Of a stretch of DNA of 64,000 nucleotides, positions 1-11,147 are shown one piece after another (positions within the stretch are counted from its first letter, which is position 1; every line of letters starts with the position of its first letter). Origin of the DNA: Ascaphus truei (Eukaryota > Chordata > Amphibia > Anura > Ascaphidae); the NCBI GenBank assembly GCA_036426205.1, contig CM071587.1, positions 3,896,016 through 3,960,015 of the forward strand, in the 5' to 3' direction. A program made the position numbers and the translations under genes. The notes under the pieces were generated by a model. That model ran no database searches, was not told where the DNA came from, and saw only the letters and a list, made by a program, of their open reading frames with translations.

Positions 1-125
1 GCAGCTCCCTTGTTTATTTCTCTTCCTCAGGTCGGCAATACTGGTTTGCACAGGAATCTATCGCTAAAACAGAGGTTTGGGAAGCAGGAAAAAAACAGAG
101 ATTTAGTTAAGGGTGGGTGACAAAT

Positions 126-127
<2 letters not shown>

Positions 128-176
<49 letters not shown>

Positions 177-305
177 TATATATATATATATATACACACA
201 CTCTGATCTATGGGTAAGATACAAATGTATTTATTGTGTAGGATGTGTGCACTTGCTGATATATGCAGAGGCCTGCTACAGTAGTGCCCACAGCCCAGTT
301 GTGTG

Positions 306-336
<31 letters not shown>
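128..336. repeat. (TA)n microsatellites
   Basis: Runs of TA at 128-196 and 306-336 separated by about 110 bases of ordinary sequence. Confidence 0.95.
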
Positions 337-344
337 GCCCAAGC

Positions 345-540
345 ACTGCCATCTACTGCACTTATTCCCTCGCCTGCTGTCTCTGTAAGTCTCCCAACAT
401 ACCTCTTAGATTGTAAGCTCTCCGGGGCAGGGATTTCCTTTCTTGTAGTCTGATTTTGCTGCGCTTATTATTATAATTCCCCGTACTGTATTCTTTGTGA
501 AGCGCCGAGTACACTTTTGGAGCTATATAAAGACATACAG
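345..540 (-). repeat. F6 SINE/LINE tail, reverse copy
   Basis: Contains TTAGATTGTAAGCTCTCCGG, GGGCAGGGA and AGCGCCGAGTACA, the reverse complement of the tail seen complete at 61430-61800. The family resembles L2/CORE-type tails common in amphibian genomes. Confidence 0.65.
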
Positions 541-660
541 TACAATATACATACGCAGCTTGACAAAGCACCTGGGTGGTCAGAACATCACCCATTTTTT
601 TTTTATAGTATGTTCTGATGGATTGAAGAAAATATGTTTTCATTTAAGTTGAGTTCTGCG

Positions 661-662
<2 letters not shown>

Positions 663-721
<59 letters not shown>

Positions 722-733
722 TATATATATATA
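663..733. repeat. (TG)n-(TA)n compound microsatellite
   Basis: A TG run of about 48 bases at 664-711 passes directly into a TA run at 712-733. Confidence 0.95.
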
Positions 734-1266
734 CACCCCCAGTAACACACAGCAAGCCAGCCTAGAAGAACAGAAGGATATTGAGCTCGGGCGGGCTTGT
801 GACATTCAAAACAGGAACACATATGTACATACCATACCAGGCGAATAATACATACATTTATGAACCTCAAATGTATGTAATAATGTACACAATGTGGCAG
901 GGTATATCCTGAATAGGGTACATGTAGATGACGCCGCTGAAGCTGGCCTGTTGGGGTTTATATAGGCTCCCTGCCCTGCGTTTCCTGGTATAAATAGGAC
1001 ATTCTGTGTGTAGGTGCATTGGCTTGCAGAGGGGGTGGGGTTTTGCTGGGGACGGATAATTGAATGTACGCTGACGATAGGTAATGGAGACTCACAAACC
1101 AGGAAGGATTCCCGTACAAAGGCAAGGTGGCAGCTCACGGAGCAGCAATTGCCGTGGCTGAATCACTGGCCGTTCCTGACAAATCTATGCCGTGGCTGGG
1201 AGAGGGTGCTCTCACCCCCAAATCCCCCGCCACCTGCAGCCTACACAGGGGGGGGTTATATTTATG

Positions 1267-1392
1267 TACAGCATTTATAAAATGTGTAACCAGGACGTAA
1301 TACACTGAGCGTTACCTCTCGTTTCCACGTATGTCCTGGGCACAGAGGTAAGATGACAAATAATACACGGTTACAAATACAGTCACATACGT
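1267..1392 (+). repeat. F7 tail repeat copy
   Basis: Contains AACCAGGACGTAATACACTG, CTCTCGTTTCCACGTATGTC and CTGGGCACAGAG, shared with copies near 17.3, 33.9, 35.3 and 58.1 kb. Confidence 0.65.
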
Positions 1393-1499
1393 GAGCCGGG
1401 TATACGAGCTGCCAGGGAACGCCTGGCCTGTATATACCCCGCAGAAGCAGGCTACGTGCTCCGACTCTCCACCTGCCCTTTCCCCCGAATACACGTTGG

Positions 1500-1627
1500 G
1501 AACCGCTTACCCCTTTTTGTGCCTGCTGTCCGCTCTCTTTTTCTGCCGGACCGGTTGCAGGGGGATATTATCAGGCATCTTGGCTATGGGCGGCTGTTTG
1601 CAGGGAATCTGCAGGGGAAAGGTGGAG

Positions 1628-1665
<38 letters not shown>

Positions 1666-2010
1666 TCCTCCTCTCGTTTCTGCTCTCTGACAAGGAGCAG
1701 GCTGTGCTGTGAGCCAGCCCCGGATTTGTGCTGCTGCTGCGTTCAGACACAATGACAGCAGCTGCACCTACTTTAACCCGTTGCAATGCGTTGCCCGCCG
1801 CTCCGGCCGCAGAACCCGCAGTCTGAACACATCGCCCTTTTTATTTTATTACTTGGATCTCTTGTCTTTTTTTTTTTTTTAATGCTCTGTTCGGGAGATG
1901 GAAGCGTTTGAAATGTTTGGGGTGCGGGTGATTAAAAGGGAGCCCTCGGCGCAGTTGAAAGGTTACCATGGTAACCTCGGACGCTGGGGATTAAGAAAAT
2001 CAGGATTCTT
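1500..2010. promoter_or_regulatory. GC-rich stretch with CT microsatellite and RFX palindrome, possible promoter
   Basis: Locally rich in CpG around 1790-1830, with a (CT)n run at 1630-1661 and a perfect RFX-type X-box at 1962-1975. It could be the promoter of a neighbouring gene beyond the window. In mammals ATP9A lies 3' of SALL4 in this direction, but I could not recognise any ATP9A coding exon here. Confidence 0.3.
1962..1975. promoter_or_regulatory. RFX X-box palindrome
   Basis: GTTACCATGGTAAC, a perfect match to the palindromic RFX consensus GTTNCCATGGNAAC. Confidence 0.5.
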
Positions 2011-2129
2011 AACACTAACATTTTGAATTGATTTTCAAGAGCGGGACTCGCTCGGGGAACAAGATGCTGACATTTATTTGAATTAAACTCATAGGCTTCT
2101 GGGGGGGGGGGGGGTTAGAAGTCAAATAT

Positions 2130-2212
2130 TTAGTCATTTCTGAGCCACTTGTGCTGAAGCAGGGATATCCTGAAAACCTGTCCTGTTGGTGGCTCTTGAG
2201 GATAGAGCTCAA
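2130..2212 (+). repeat. F1 palindromic element, half copy
   Basis: Contains GTGCTGAAGCAGGGATATCC, TGAAAACCTGTCCTGTTGGTGG and CTTGAGGATAGAG, the right half of F1. A poly-G run lies just before it at 2101-2114. Confidence 0.75.
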
Positions 2213-3110
2213 CTTAATGGCTTGAGCAGGATCTTGCTGCCTGGAAATGAATGCTCTGCAACATATGAGATGCAGAGTATGACCGCTTCCTGCTACATGT
2301 AGATGAAAGGACGGTCGCCATTAATATGGACAGCTATTAATTTCTGCTTATTCTTAGGACCCAGATAAAGCACCAAACCCCCCCCATCAACGCCTATATA
2401 AGTTTAACTCCTATAATGATTGTATTCTGCCCCGAGCATGTCCTGCTTAGAGAAACAATGATTTTCTCAATGTCTGCCTTCAGTGGTTGCCAGAGACTGC
2501 ACTGGGCCCTGGGGAGAGCTCCATTTTAAGCTGCCAGACACTTAATATCTCAAACGCTTGTATCTCCCGAATGGAGCAACGCATTAAAAAAAATAAAAAC
2601 GGCGTTGGAAAGGGCGAAAAGAGATCTCAAAGTGAAGTAGAATCCCCCTGGACCGCCGCACTTCTCTGTCATGGGATAACTTGGGGCGATCACGTGACAT
2701 AGCGGTTCCCCCCCGGATACAGGAAGTGGAGAGGGATCCACTTCAGTTTGGATCAGGCTTCTGGTTAACCTTTTAGAAAATAGCCCATTGCCTTCTGCGT
2801 CATAAGGACGCTGGGACAATGAAACAAATTACAAGTATGTGCTTGATAGATGAAATCAGGGTTGGTACAGTCTGAGTTCCTGTACCCTTCTTTTTTATTT
2901 TTAGGGATCAATGATGATAATAATAATAATAATATATATAGTGTTCATAAAATGATTAGCAATGGGTCTGGAATAATAACTGGTTGGGAATACATGATTT
3001 TCCTACCATATTTTTATTTAAAGCTGAATTATTTATTGTGGTATAAAAATCATGTTCTGCTTCGGGTTCTAGCACTCTTCACCCCACGGAACCAGCGCTG
3101 GGCTAAATCT
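2213..3110. other. intergenic, no recognised gene
   Basis: Ordinary sequence. Only a short (TAA)n run near 2918-2940 stands out. Confidence 0.5.
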
Positions 3111-3640
3111 AGATCTGTGGTTCCCCAACTCCTGTCCCCCAGGATCCCTAACAGTCCAGGTTTTAAGGATATCCCGGCTTGAGCACAGGTGGCTTGGTCA
3201 AAATGATTTGGGCCGCCTGTGCTAATGTGAGGCTGTCCTTAAAACCTGGACCGGCCCGTGTCCTTCAGGACTGGAGCTGGGAACCACTGGTGTAGATCAG
3301 GGATGCTCAGGTGTCCCCGTCCCCCACAACAGGTCAGGATTTCAGGATATCGTAGCTTCAGCACAGGTGGCTTAATCAGACCCTGCTTCAGCAAAGGTAG
3401 CTCAATTAGTCCCTGCTTCAGCACAGGTAGCTCAATCAATCCCTGCTTCAGCCCAGGTGGCTCAATAAGAGGGTCTGAAGCAGGGTCTGATTGAGCCACA
3501 TAGGCTGAAGCAGGAACTAATTGAGCCACCTGTGCTGAAGCAGGGTCTGATTGAGCCACCTGTGCTGAAGCTAGGATATGCTGACAACCTACCCTGTTGG
3601 GGTGGGGTGGGGTTAAGGACAGGGGTTGAGCATCCGTGAT
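3110..3640. repeat. two F1 palindromic elements, the second with internal array
   Basis: First copy about 3117-3290. Second copy about 3297-3635, in which the roughly 30-base core (CTTCAGCACAGGTAGCTCAA) is repeated four times in the left arm and in inverted form three times in the right arm. Both arms end in the AACAGGTCAGGATTTCAGG-type flank. Confidence 0.8.
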
Positions 3641-3689
3641 CTAGATAATTGTTGCCTTTTAAAAAATCCTGTAGTATATACTGTATGCA

Positions 3690-3880
3690 TATCTTTTAAT
3701 ATAGCCCCATTCAGGTACACAGCGCTTTACAATGCACAGGACATAACACTATAACACACAGTGGGAAGACGCGCTTCTGACATAGAAGTAACATTAGGAA
3801 AAGGAGTCCCTGCCCCGCAGAGCTTACAATCTAAGTGGTAAGTGGGAGAACTTACAGAGATACAAGGGTGTTCTGGAATG
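3690..3880 (+). repeat. F6 SINE/LINE tail copy
   Basis: Contains CAGCGCTTTACAATGCACAG, GGAAAAGGAGTCCCTGCCCC and GCTTACAATCTAAGTGGTAA. Confidence 0.7.
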
Positions 3881-4127
3881 TAAGAAATTATTCTTAAAAA
3901 AAAGAAACTACATTCGTAATGCTAAGTTACGTGCATTCTTTCTTTATTTTGTATATAGATTATTTTTATTGAAAGGTATCCATCATTGCATTTTCATATG
4001 TCAATAACAGCACAGCAACTATACCATTTCCTAAGGGTAAAAGGGGACGATAGACAGCACTCTGATAGTGTTAAATTAATGCAATTGCAGGGTGCACGGA
4101 ACCAAAGGGGACCCTTATTCCCCTGTA

Positions 4128-4459
4128 CAGGCATACCCCACATTAACGTACGCAATGGGACCGGAGCATGTATGTAAAGCGAAAATGTACTTAAAGTGAA
4201 GCACTACCTTTTCTCCACTTATTGATGCATGTACTGTACTGCAATCGTCATATACGTGCATAACTGATGTAAATAACACATTTGTAACAGGCTCTATAGT
4301 CTCCCCGCTTGCACACAGCTTCGGTACAGGTAGGGAGCCGGTATTGCTGTTCAGGACGTGCTGACTGGCGCATGCGTGAGCTGCCGTTTGCCTATTGAGC
4401 GAGATGTACTTACTCGCGAGTGTACTTAAAGTGAGTGTCCTTAAACCGGGGTATGCCTG
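4128..4459 (+). mobile_element. F2 Tigger/pogo-like MITE
   Basis: Inverted termini CAGGCATACCCC..GGGGTATGCCTG flanked by TA on both sides (4126-4127, 4460-4461), the Tc1/mariner-pogo target. The terminus resembles mammalian Tigger ends (CAGGCATACC). No transposase frame, so non-autonomous. Confidence 0.85.
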
Positions 4460-4468
4460 TATAGTACT

Positions 4469-4623
4469 AACAAATCTACGTAAGTACCCTCACTCACTGT
4501 CTAATAGCCTGTGGCTCTGCTCCTTGTGCTCGTGTGGAGTGCCGAGGAGTCACTCCACACGAGCACAATGAGCAGAGCCACAGGCTATTAGACAGTGAGT
4601 GCTGGTACTTACGTAGATTTGTT
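4469..4623. repeat. near-perfect long hairpin (about 73-base arms)
   Basis: The arm at 4469-4541 is the inverse of the arm at 4551-4623, with a 9-base loop and only a few mismatches. It starts seven bases after the end of the F2 MITE. See findings. Confidence 0.9.
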
Positions 4624-5600
4624 TATACCACTTCCTGTTACCAACCTCGAAAATCATATTCTTCACACCTGGATCCCAGCACAGTGCTTCTGTCCCCATT
4701 CACATTACCTTGTGGACTGACTCTTGTCCCTTTAACTCTTTATCTTTTCAGTGTCACTCCTATTTGTGTTGATTCCCTTCTAGCTACATTGATGTATGTT
4801 GAACTGACACACAGGGTTATCTCCTCTGGAAGCTCTAAATTAAAACCAGTTTGTATATTTACATATGTTAATTATAAGTTGTGTCGTCCAGTAGAGGGTT
4901 AATAAAATAATTTGTATTGAAAATTAAAATGATGATCAGAGTTTCGTTCTGTTTCTATCCCGTCCACCTTAAATACGAACATCAACTTTTATTTTATCTA
5001 TATGTATATTAATACATGTATGAATATAAATGGATACTGTATATGTATTCATACAGAGCCCCCAATGTATGTAGCACTTATACGAAAGAGACAATACATT
5101 ATGGGAAATTATAATATAATAAGTGCCACAACCATGACATCTGACAGCAGAAAGCAAAATCCCTGACCCACAGAGCTTACAATCTAAATGGGTTTTATGT
5201 GCATTATAATTTCATGAAATCACTATTTTTCAAATGTTGAAAATGTATTTAAATTGTGCTATTTAATATTACTTTTGAATGATTATTGTATGGTGATTTA
5301 TGTGTTGTATTTACATTTTTTGTTATTGCTGTAAATGTAATAAAAACAGGACTGGCGTCACCTCTTTGCTGCAGGAGGGGCCAACATCTAATTGCTGGCT
5401 ACTATTACAGTGAAAGGGTTAATCAGTTTCACACTTACACTAGCTGGGTTAGCTCACACTACAAGAGCTGTAGCCTAGAAAAGCAATACTTGTCGGTTCT
5501 AATCCTGTTGGGTCAGACACCGTTCTGGTCATTAGGTTGGTGCCTTAGGCTTATCAACTCGATATAGTTGGTAGGGAAATCGTTTAGCAGCCTGGCTGAG
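4624..5600. other. intergenic, F6 fragment at about 5050-5190
   Basis: A degraded F6 tail (CCCACAGAGCTTACAATCTA near 5166) lies in otherwise unassigned sequence. No coding signature. Confidence 0.5.
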
Positions 5601-5831
5601 GGCTGTTATATAGTGTGTGCGGCCGTGCACGCGCCTGTGCCTGTTCGAAGGCGCGTGCACGTGCCGCATGCTTTTTGTGTGTATGCTGTGAGCTGTGAAG
5701 GTAGTGTGTTTGTGTATGTGTTTGTGTGTGTGTGTGTATGTATGTGTAATTTATTATTTATTATTAAAAAAAAACATTGGTAAAAATAAAATATTTATTA
5801 AATTTGTGCAGACACAAATACATACACACAT

Positions 5832-5890
<59 letters not shown>

Positions 5891-6058
5891 CATTCAGCAC
5901 CGGTAGCGGCGCGAAAAGATGATTTTCCCCGTCTTCCCCGCTGTCTATCGGCTCCCCGCTGTGCGCGGCCCTTGTATAGAAGGGGTGACTAACCTCAGCC
6001 ATCTATATCTGCCGTGCGTGCGCACGGCGTAGCACGCGGCCGCACTATAGAACCAGCC
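5601..6058. mobile_element. MITE with GGCTG termini, expanded by TG and TA runs
   Basis: The left end GGCTGTTATATAGTGTGTGC is mirrored by the right end GCACTATAGAACCAGCC. The interior is CpG-rich with palindromic CGTGCACGCG-type segments, a TG run at 5703-5745 and a TA run at 5842-5884. Termini resemble the Harbinger-like family F4. No clear target duplication. Confidence 0.6.
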
Positions 6059-7070
6059 TAACTCAGTCGGTAGATCGCTTCAGTGTACATGATATGAGCC
6101 CTGAGCTATCAGAGCTTTGTGTATCTGGGCCATAGTGTATCATAGGTTGAATTGGATGGATATATGTCTTTGATCCCCCCGCCATGGTCATGAGAAAGGG
6201 TACTGAAAGATGTATTATCAGCACCTGCAACAAAATCCGAACATTGTATAGAATATCTGATTTAATATAATTGGGCCCACACCACTTATGTTTGGCCTGA
6301 GAAAGTAATAAAGATACATTGACATTTCGCAGCACTAAACTCTTCCAGTTGGCTTAACTTTAACTCAATAACTTAGTCTAATAACTTGTACTGCCTGTCA
6401 CCAAGTTCCTATCTGCTCTGGAGTAGGTACAGGTGTAGCAGAAGGCCTGTTCTTCCTTCCATCTTCTTGGATCAACTGGTGCAAATGATGCCACTTGGTT
6501 GCGAGGGTGCCCATGAAGACTCCATGCACCCAATATTCCATAGCATCGCTCACGTAGGGAGAAGCTATCAAGTGTAGGCATGTGTCCTACAGAGCTCCAC
6601 AGGATGTGAAGGGAAGTCTGAAGACTATTTGCTCACCTGGACTTGTGATGGTCGGTCAAAAACGCTTTCCTTTAAGGAGAAGGAATTGATAAACCCCCCG
6701 TTATGGATGTTTCCTTCTGCCTGTTGAGTTTGGAAACACACCAGGCCGCAGTTGCGATGGAGACGCCGGACAGGGAGCCAGGAGTGCGCAAGAAGGAAGA
6801 CGAGATTCTTACCATCCCATCACCAGTAGATGTAACAAGCACATTCAAAGATTTTCACGAGTGCATTATGGAGTGCATTTTATTAATACAGATGCTATTA
6901 AAAGCTTTATTACACTATGGGAGGCTTTTCCTGTGCACTATTTTCTTGTAGGACATTTTCTAGAAGGTAAAAGGGGCTCGAAGAAAAAATGCTGCAAACA
7001 CTAGTAGTGTACGGAGAATACAGATTAAATGGGCTATTACATTTACCTAGGTCCAACCTTAAGAGTTAAG
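6059..7070. other. intergenic, nothing recognised
   Basis: No open frame with protein-like composition and no repeat shared with the rest of the window. A tRNA A-box-like string at about 6060 lacks a B box. Confidence 0.5.
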
Positions 7071-7074
7071 AAGT

Positions 7075-7200
7075 TATTCCAGCCCGTGTAACCGTGGCAT
7101 GTTATACGCACAGTCCCCGTTACTTGTAAGTTCCTACAACACGCATCCTCTTATCACTAGAGTCCCATTTCAATGGCCTAGTCAACTCCCTACATGATAC
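7075..7200 (+). repeat. uninterrupted paralogue of the F4 insertion site at 7.9 kb
   Basis: TTATTCCAGCCCGTGTAACC through GTCAACTCCCTACAT matches 7890-7938 joined to 8794-8875, without the 855-base insert. The joint is at TTACTTGTAAG. Confidence 0.85.
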
Positions 7201-7884
7201 CACTTACTTTCACGCAAGTCCGGCCTTGTGTTTGCGGGGTCCAAGGTGACACATGCTGGCAGCGGGGTCCTGGTCACTACCTGCAGCTGAAGCCCTGGTC
7301 GGCTCTGTTCACAGCCTGGATGATGACATCGTAGATGCCCGAATACAGATTACGCCCATCTTCAGGCGTCATCATCATCATCCTGGCTGACTGAATGGAG
7401 CAGTGTGCGCTTCTGCTGAGGGGGGGGGGGGGGGGCGAGAGGAGAGACACAGAGGATCCCCTAATCATTTGTCTTTGGGTTGTGACCATTAAATTGGAGA
7501 GCGCGCCGAGTGGGACCCCAAGGCGCTCACCTTGCCCCAATGCCGCACCTGCTTTTACGTGTGTGTCCAGTATTTGTGTAGCTTGAGTTATGGTTTGTAT
7601 TTTGAGCACACCCAATTTAAACAGTTATCTTTAATGATAGAACCAGAATAAAGAAATACCCTGTAAATAGTGCTACTAATAAAGGAAAACAAGAGATGAT
7701 AAACCTCATCAGTCTTCAAAACTAATAAGTGGTTTAAAAAACAAAAACTGCTTTATTACACTCAGTTACTTCCCTACAGAACATGGATATCAGGGGGGGG
7801 GGGGGGGGAGTTATTGTTGGGGATGACCTCATCAGACAATAGGCCTGTTACCAGCTCAGCACCAGTGGCATCAGCAGCATAGAG
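7201..7884. other. intergenic with two poly-G runs
   Basis: Poly-G at 7421-7434 and 7792-7808. Otherwise unassigned. Confidence 0.5.
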
Positions 7885-7938
7885 AACAGTTATTCCAGCC
7901 AGTGTAACCATGGCACGTTATAGGCATAATTCCTGTTA

Positions 7939-8793
7939 GGCCTTGACCATGTTTAGCGCTTGCTGGCGGAAGCGTGCTGAGGCTGAGGCGCGCTCCCCCT
8001 CAGCACTGAGCCCCTACAGCCGCAATTACAGCGGCTTTAGTAAGGGCTCACCTGCGCTTCCGCGCGCTTGCGGAAGCGCAGGTCTTAGGGGAATTTAAAA
8101 TTCCCCCGCTTGCCGGCGAGACAGGCCGGTCACGTGAGCAGTTCGCCCAATGAGGGCGAACCAGCTCCGTGACGTCACTGGCCCGCCCCCGGCCCGCCCC
8201 CTGACGGTCTGTCCCCCTTCTGCCCCGAACCATGTCTCCTGTGTGTGTGTGTGCATGTGTGTGTGTGCATGTGTATGTATATGTGTTTGCGTGTGTGTGT
8301 ATGTATATGTGTGTGCATGTGTGTGTGTATGCATGTGTGTGTGCATGTGTGTGTGCATGTGTGTGTGCGTGTGTGCATGTGTATGTGTATGCATGCATGT
8401 GTGTGTATGCATGTGTGTGTGTGTCTGTGTGTATGCATGTGTGTGTGTGCCTGTATGCATGTGTATGTGTGTATGCATGTGTGTGCATGTGTGTGCGTTT
8501 GTGTGTGTATGCATGTGTTCTCACAACATGTCTTTTTTTTTTAATTTTTAAAATATTATATAAAATATACACACACACACACAGGTTCCCCAGTGACACA
8601 CAAACACACAGACCACTTCAAAGTGACACACACACACTGACAGCTACCAAGTGACACACACACACACAGTGATACCCGCCTCCCAAGCGCGCTTGCTGTC
8701 TCCTCTGCCAGGACAGCAAAAAGCTCCTGGTAGAGCGAGCGGCAGCAAGCGAGAGCGAGCAGCAGCACCTAAGCGCTTACTATGTCCCAGGCC
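7939..8793 (+). mobile_element. F4 Harbinger-like MITE with large TG-rich expansion
   Basis: Flanked by TTA at 7936-7938 and 8794-8796. Ends GGCCTTGACCATG..CTATGTCCCAGGCC are inverted repeats. TTA/TAA duplication with short inverted termini is the PIF/Harbinger hallmark. The interior shares a block containing CAATGAGGGCGAACCAGC and TGACGTCA with copies at 17.8, 22.4 and 54.6 kb. A GTGTGTATGC-rich microsatellite fills 8232-8515. The long open frames there are artefacts of the repeat. Confidence 0.85.
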
Positions 8794-8879
8794 TTACTTG
8801 TAAGCTGCTACAACACGCATCCTCTTATCAATAGTCCCGTTTTAATGGTCTAGTCAACTTCCTACATATTAATGTTGTA

Positions 8880-10130
8880 ACGTAGATAACCTATCTGCCT
8901 GTCTGTTTTATCCAAGCTTCACATAGTTAGAGGCCAACAGCATTTCCTTAACTGCCTTCTAGGGCGATCCTATTATATACAAAAAGATAAGACACCAACA
9001 TTTTTTTTTTTCTTTCTTTAAAAAGAAATGCATGCAAAGTTGCAGGATTTGCCGCTGCATTATGATACATACCAGTGGCTGAAATATGTAATAATCACAA
9101 CACAAATGTTAGCATCTCACTGTAACTCCGTATTGGATAACCAGAGCAGAATGTCACACTTAAATGTGACACAGCTACAGAAAAAGGAGACCCGCTTAGC
9201 AATGGAGAGTAAAGAACAGCGAAGTGGGTTTTATTGTAGGATTCAGGCCAGTTTTTATTTATTTTTACCCTTTAACGTTGTCCCTGTGGCATTGTGCTAA
9301 AAATAACTAATTCTATATTTACAGCCTGAAGCGCTCGTGTCCTTCTGTAATATTCTGTGAGACTGATTTGGCGGATGCAAGATCAGCGCGCCGCACTAAA
9401 TGAATTGCACCAACGGTTTCTGCAGCACTGGGACGTAACATACTGAATAGGGATCAAAAAAGGTACTACAACTGTAAAGTAGCGATATTTCATTCCCCTT
9501 TTATTTTTATGTAAAGTGTGTGACAATGTAGAATTATACATTTTTACCTAAACTGGCAATCGTTTGGTGCTCCGGTTATAAACCCGTCAAACTCCCGATT
9601 GTGTGCCTAACAAAAATGGCTGACTGGTGCAGTGTGAAACGCTGCCGCTGATATGCAACATTAGATTACCAAGCGCAACACATTGTTACAGCTTTCAGGG
9701 TAATAGACAGGATGCTGTTTGGAACACCGCAATAGATCCGTTTGTGATATATTTTTTTGTCCTTTTGGCAACAAAGTAAGTTTGATTTTTTTTCAATATA
9801 TTGGTTTTCATGTTTTACTGCTTTTAAAAAAAAAAAAAGGAGAGCACGCAGGCTATGGCTATGCATAAAACTAATTGTGTGTGCTGCCTTCCTTATCCGT
9901 GAAACTCACAAATCGGCTTTTACAGAATAGGTCCTTATTAGTCAACTGTGACAAAATATCTAGTGGTTCAAAAGTAGTTGTAGAGTATTAGTTCCAGAGG
10001 CGCGTGTTTGCATTGTAAGACAAGATGCCCCAGAGAGCCGGCAGCTACCAAATATCATGCCATTCCCTCACAAGCAATGAAATGGTTAGTGGTCAGCAGC
10101 ATGTTAGACCCAGACCCCAATAAAATGTTT
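8880..10130. other. intergenic, nothing recognised
   Basis: AT-rich single-copy-looking sequence with short poly-T and poly-A runs. No gene signal. Confidence 0.5.
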
Positions 10131-10138
10131 CTCTTCTT

Positions 10139-10162
10139 CCCCCCCCCCCCCCCCCCCCCCCC
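10139..10162. repeat. poly-C tract
   Basis: Uninterrupted run of about 24 C residues. Confidence 0.9.
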
Positions 10163-10392
10163 AATAAAAAGGTTTCCCTTTCTCCCTCCCCCCCAAATTA
10201 CCTCTGTCTCCACAAGGTAAGACACGGACATACATGTCTACATGTAGATTTGCTTTATACTGAGAGACCTGTTTATCGTCAGCGGTGTATCGCAACATGC
10301 AAGAATTCGCAAAGCAGATTAGACAAGCATAGTGAATTGTGCAGCTCCCTGAACCCAAGTACAACACAGAGGAACAGTGTGGAGAGCCAACA

Positions 10393-10462
10393 GATGCAGC
10401 CCCCTCCCCTACAGAACAGCAGCCCCCTCCCCTACAGAACAGCAGCCCGCCAACTACAGAAC
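10393..10462 (+). repeat. short tandem repeat (about 25-base unit, 2-3 copies)
   Basis: AGCCCCCTCCCCTACAGAAC occurs twice and is followed by a degenerate third copy. Confidence 0.75.
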
Positions 10463-10618
10463 AACTTGTTTTTTCTGTATATGTCAAATCTTAGCACACT
10501 GTATTATGATGGAAAAATATCTATGGGGATTGAGGATATGTTAAAGAAATCACAGTTTAGCAAAAATACAAATAAAAAAGGGGACACCTTTGTTGGGAGA
10601 AAAAGCCATCCCAAAAGA

Positions 10619-10624
10619 TTTATT
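10619..10624 (-). terminator. candidate polyadenylation signal AATAAA for SALL4
   Basis: TTTATT on the plus strand, so AATAAA on the minus strand, about 1.6 kb after the stop and followed downstream by T-rich sequence at 10560-10590. An ATTAAA at 11214-11219 is the competing candidate. Confidence 0.35.
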
Positions 10625-10984
10625 CTCAAACAGACAAAAAAAAAAAAAGAAACAAATAATCAGTAATACATTCAGTAGATGCTGGCGCCTGCGGAGCCCA
10701 AGACGTACATTCACATTACAGAGACGCAGCACGGGAAAGGCCTTTAGCCCTGTTGTCTGCAACATCGATTTTACAATGTAAACAGGAACAGCGGTGTTCA
10801 AAAAAGTTACAAGTCCAGCAGGAAAGGCACAACATGGCAAATCAGAAGCAGTGAGGTCGGTGCAATTACAATTTTTTGGTACTTCGCAATTTGTTTTTTG
10901 TTTTTGTTTTTTGGCCTTTCAGGGAGAGGGGAGAGAAAAAAAAAAAACAATCCTGGGCATGGGTTCACCCATTCAGTGGCAATG

Positions 10985-11147
10985 GAAGAGTAAGAAGAAC
11001 TCCAGTCCTTACGGGTCACCAACAGATCAGGTTAAGGAGATCCCTGATTCAGCACAGGTGGCTCAGCCAAAGACTGAGCCACCTGTGCTGAAACAGTATG
11101 ACCTGTTGGTGGCCCTTCAGGACGGGAGTTGCCCGCCCCTGCCTTAG
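10985..11147. repeat. F1 palindromic element inside the putative SALL4 3' UTR
   Basis: AACAGATCAGG..GATTCAGCACAGGTGGCTCAG is followed by the inverse GAGCCACCTGTGCTGAAACA..GACCTGTTGGTGGCCC. Arms of about 60 bases. Confidence 0.8.

Noticed and set aside
1000..2000. Possible first coding exon of ATP9A (the expected mammalian neighbour)
   Set aside because: I looked for its N-terminal residues on the minus strand and found no match; only a promoter-like composition remains.
6050..6120. tRNA-like string AACTCAGTCGGTAGATCGC
   Set aside because: Resembles an A box, but no B box or cloverleaf partner follows.
8048..8654. Several 90-180 codon frames on both strands
   Set aside because: They translate only the TG/TATG microsatellite (Cys-Val or Thr-His runs) inside a MITE.
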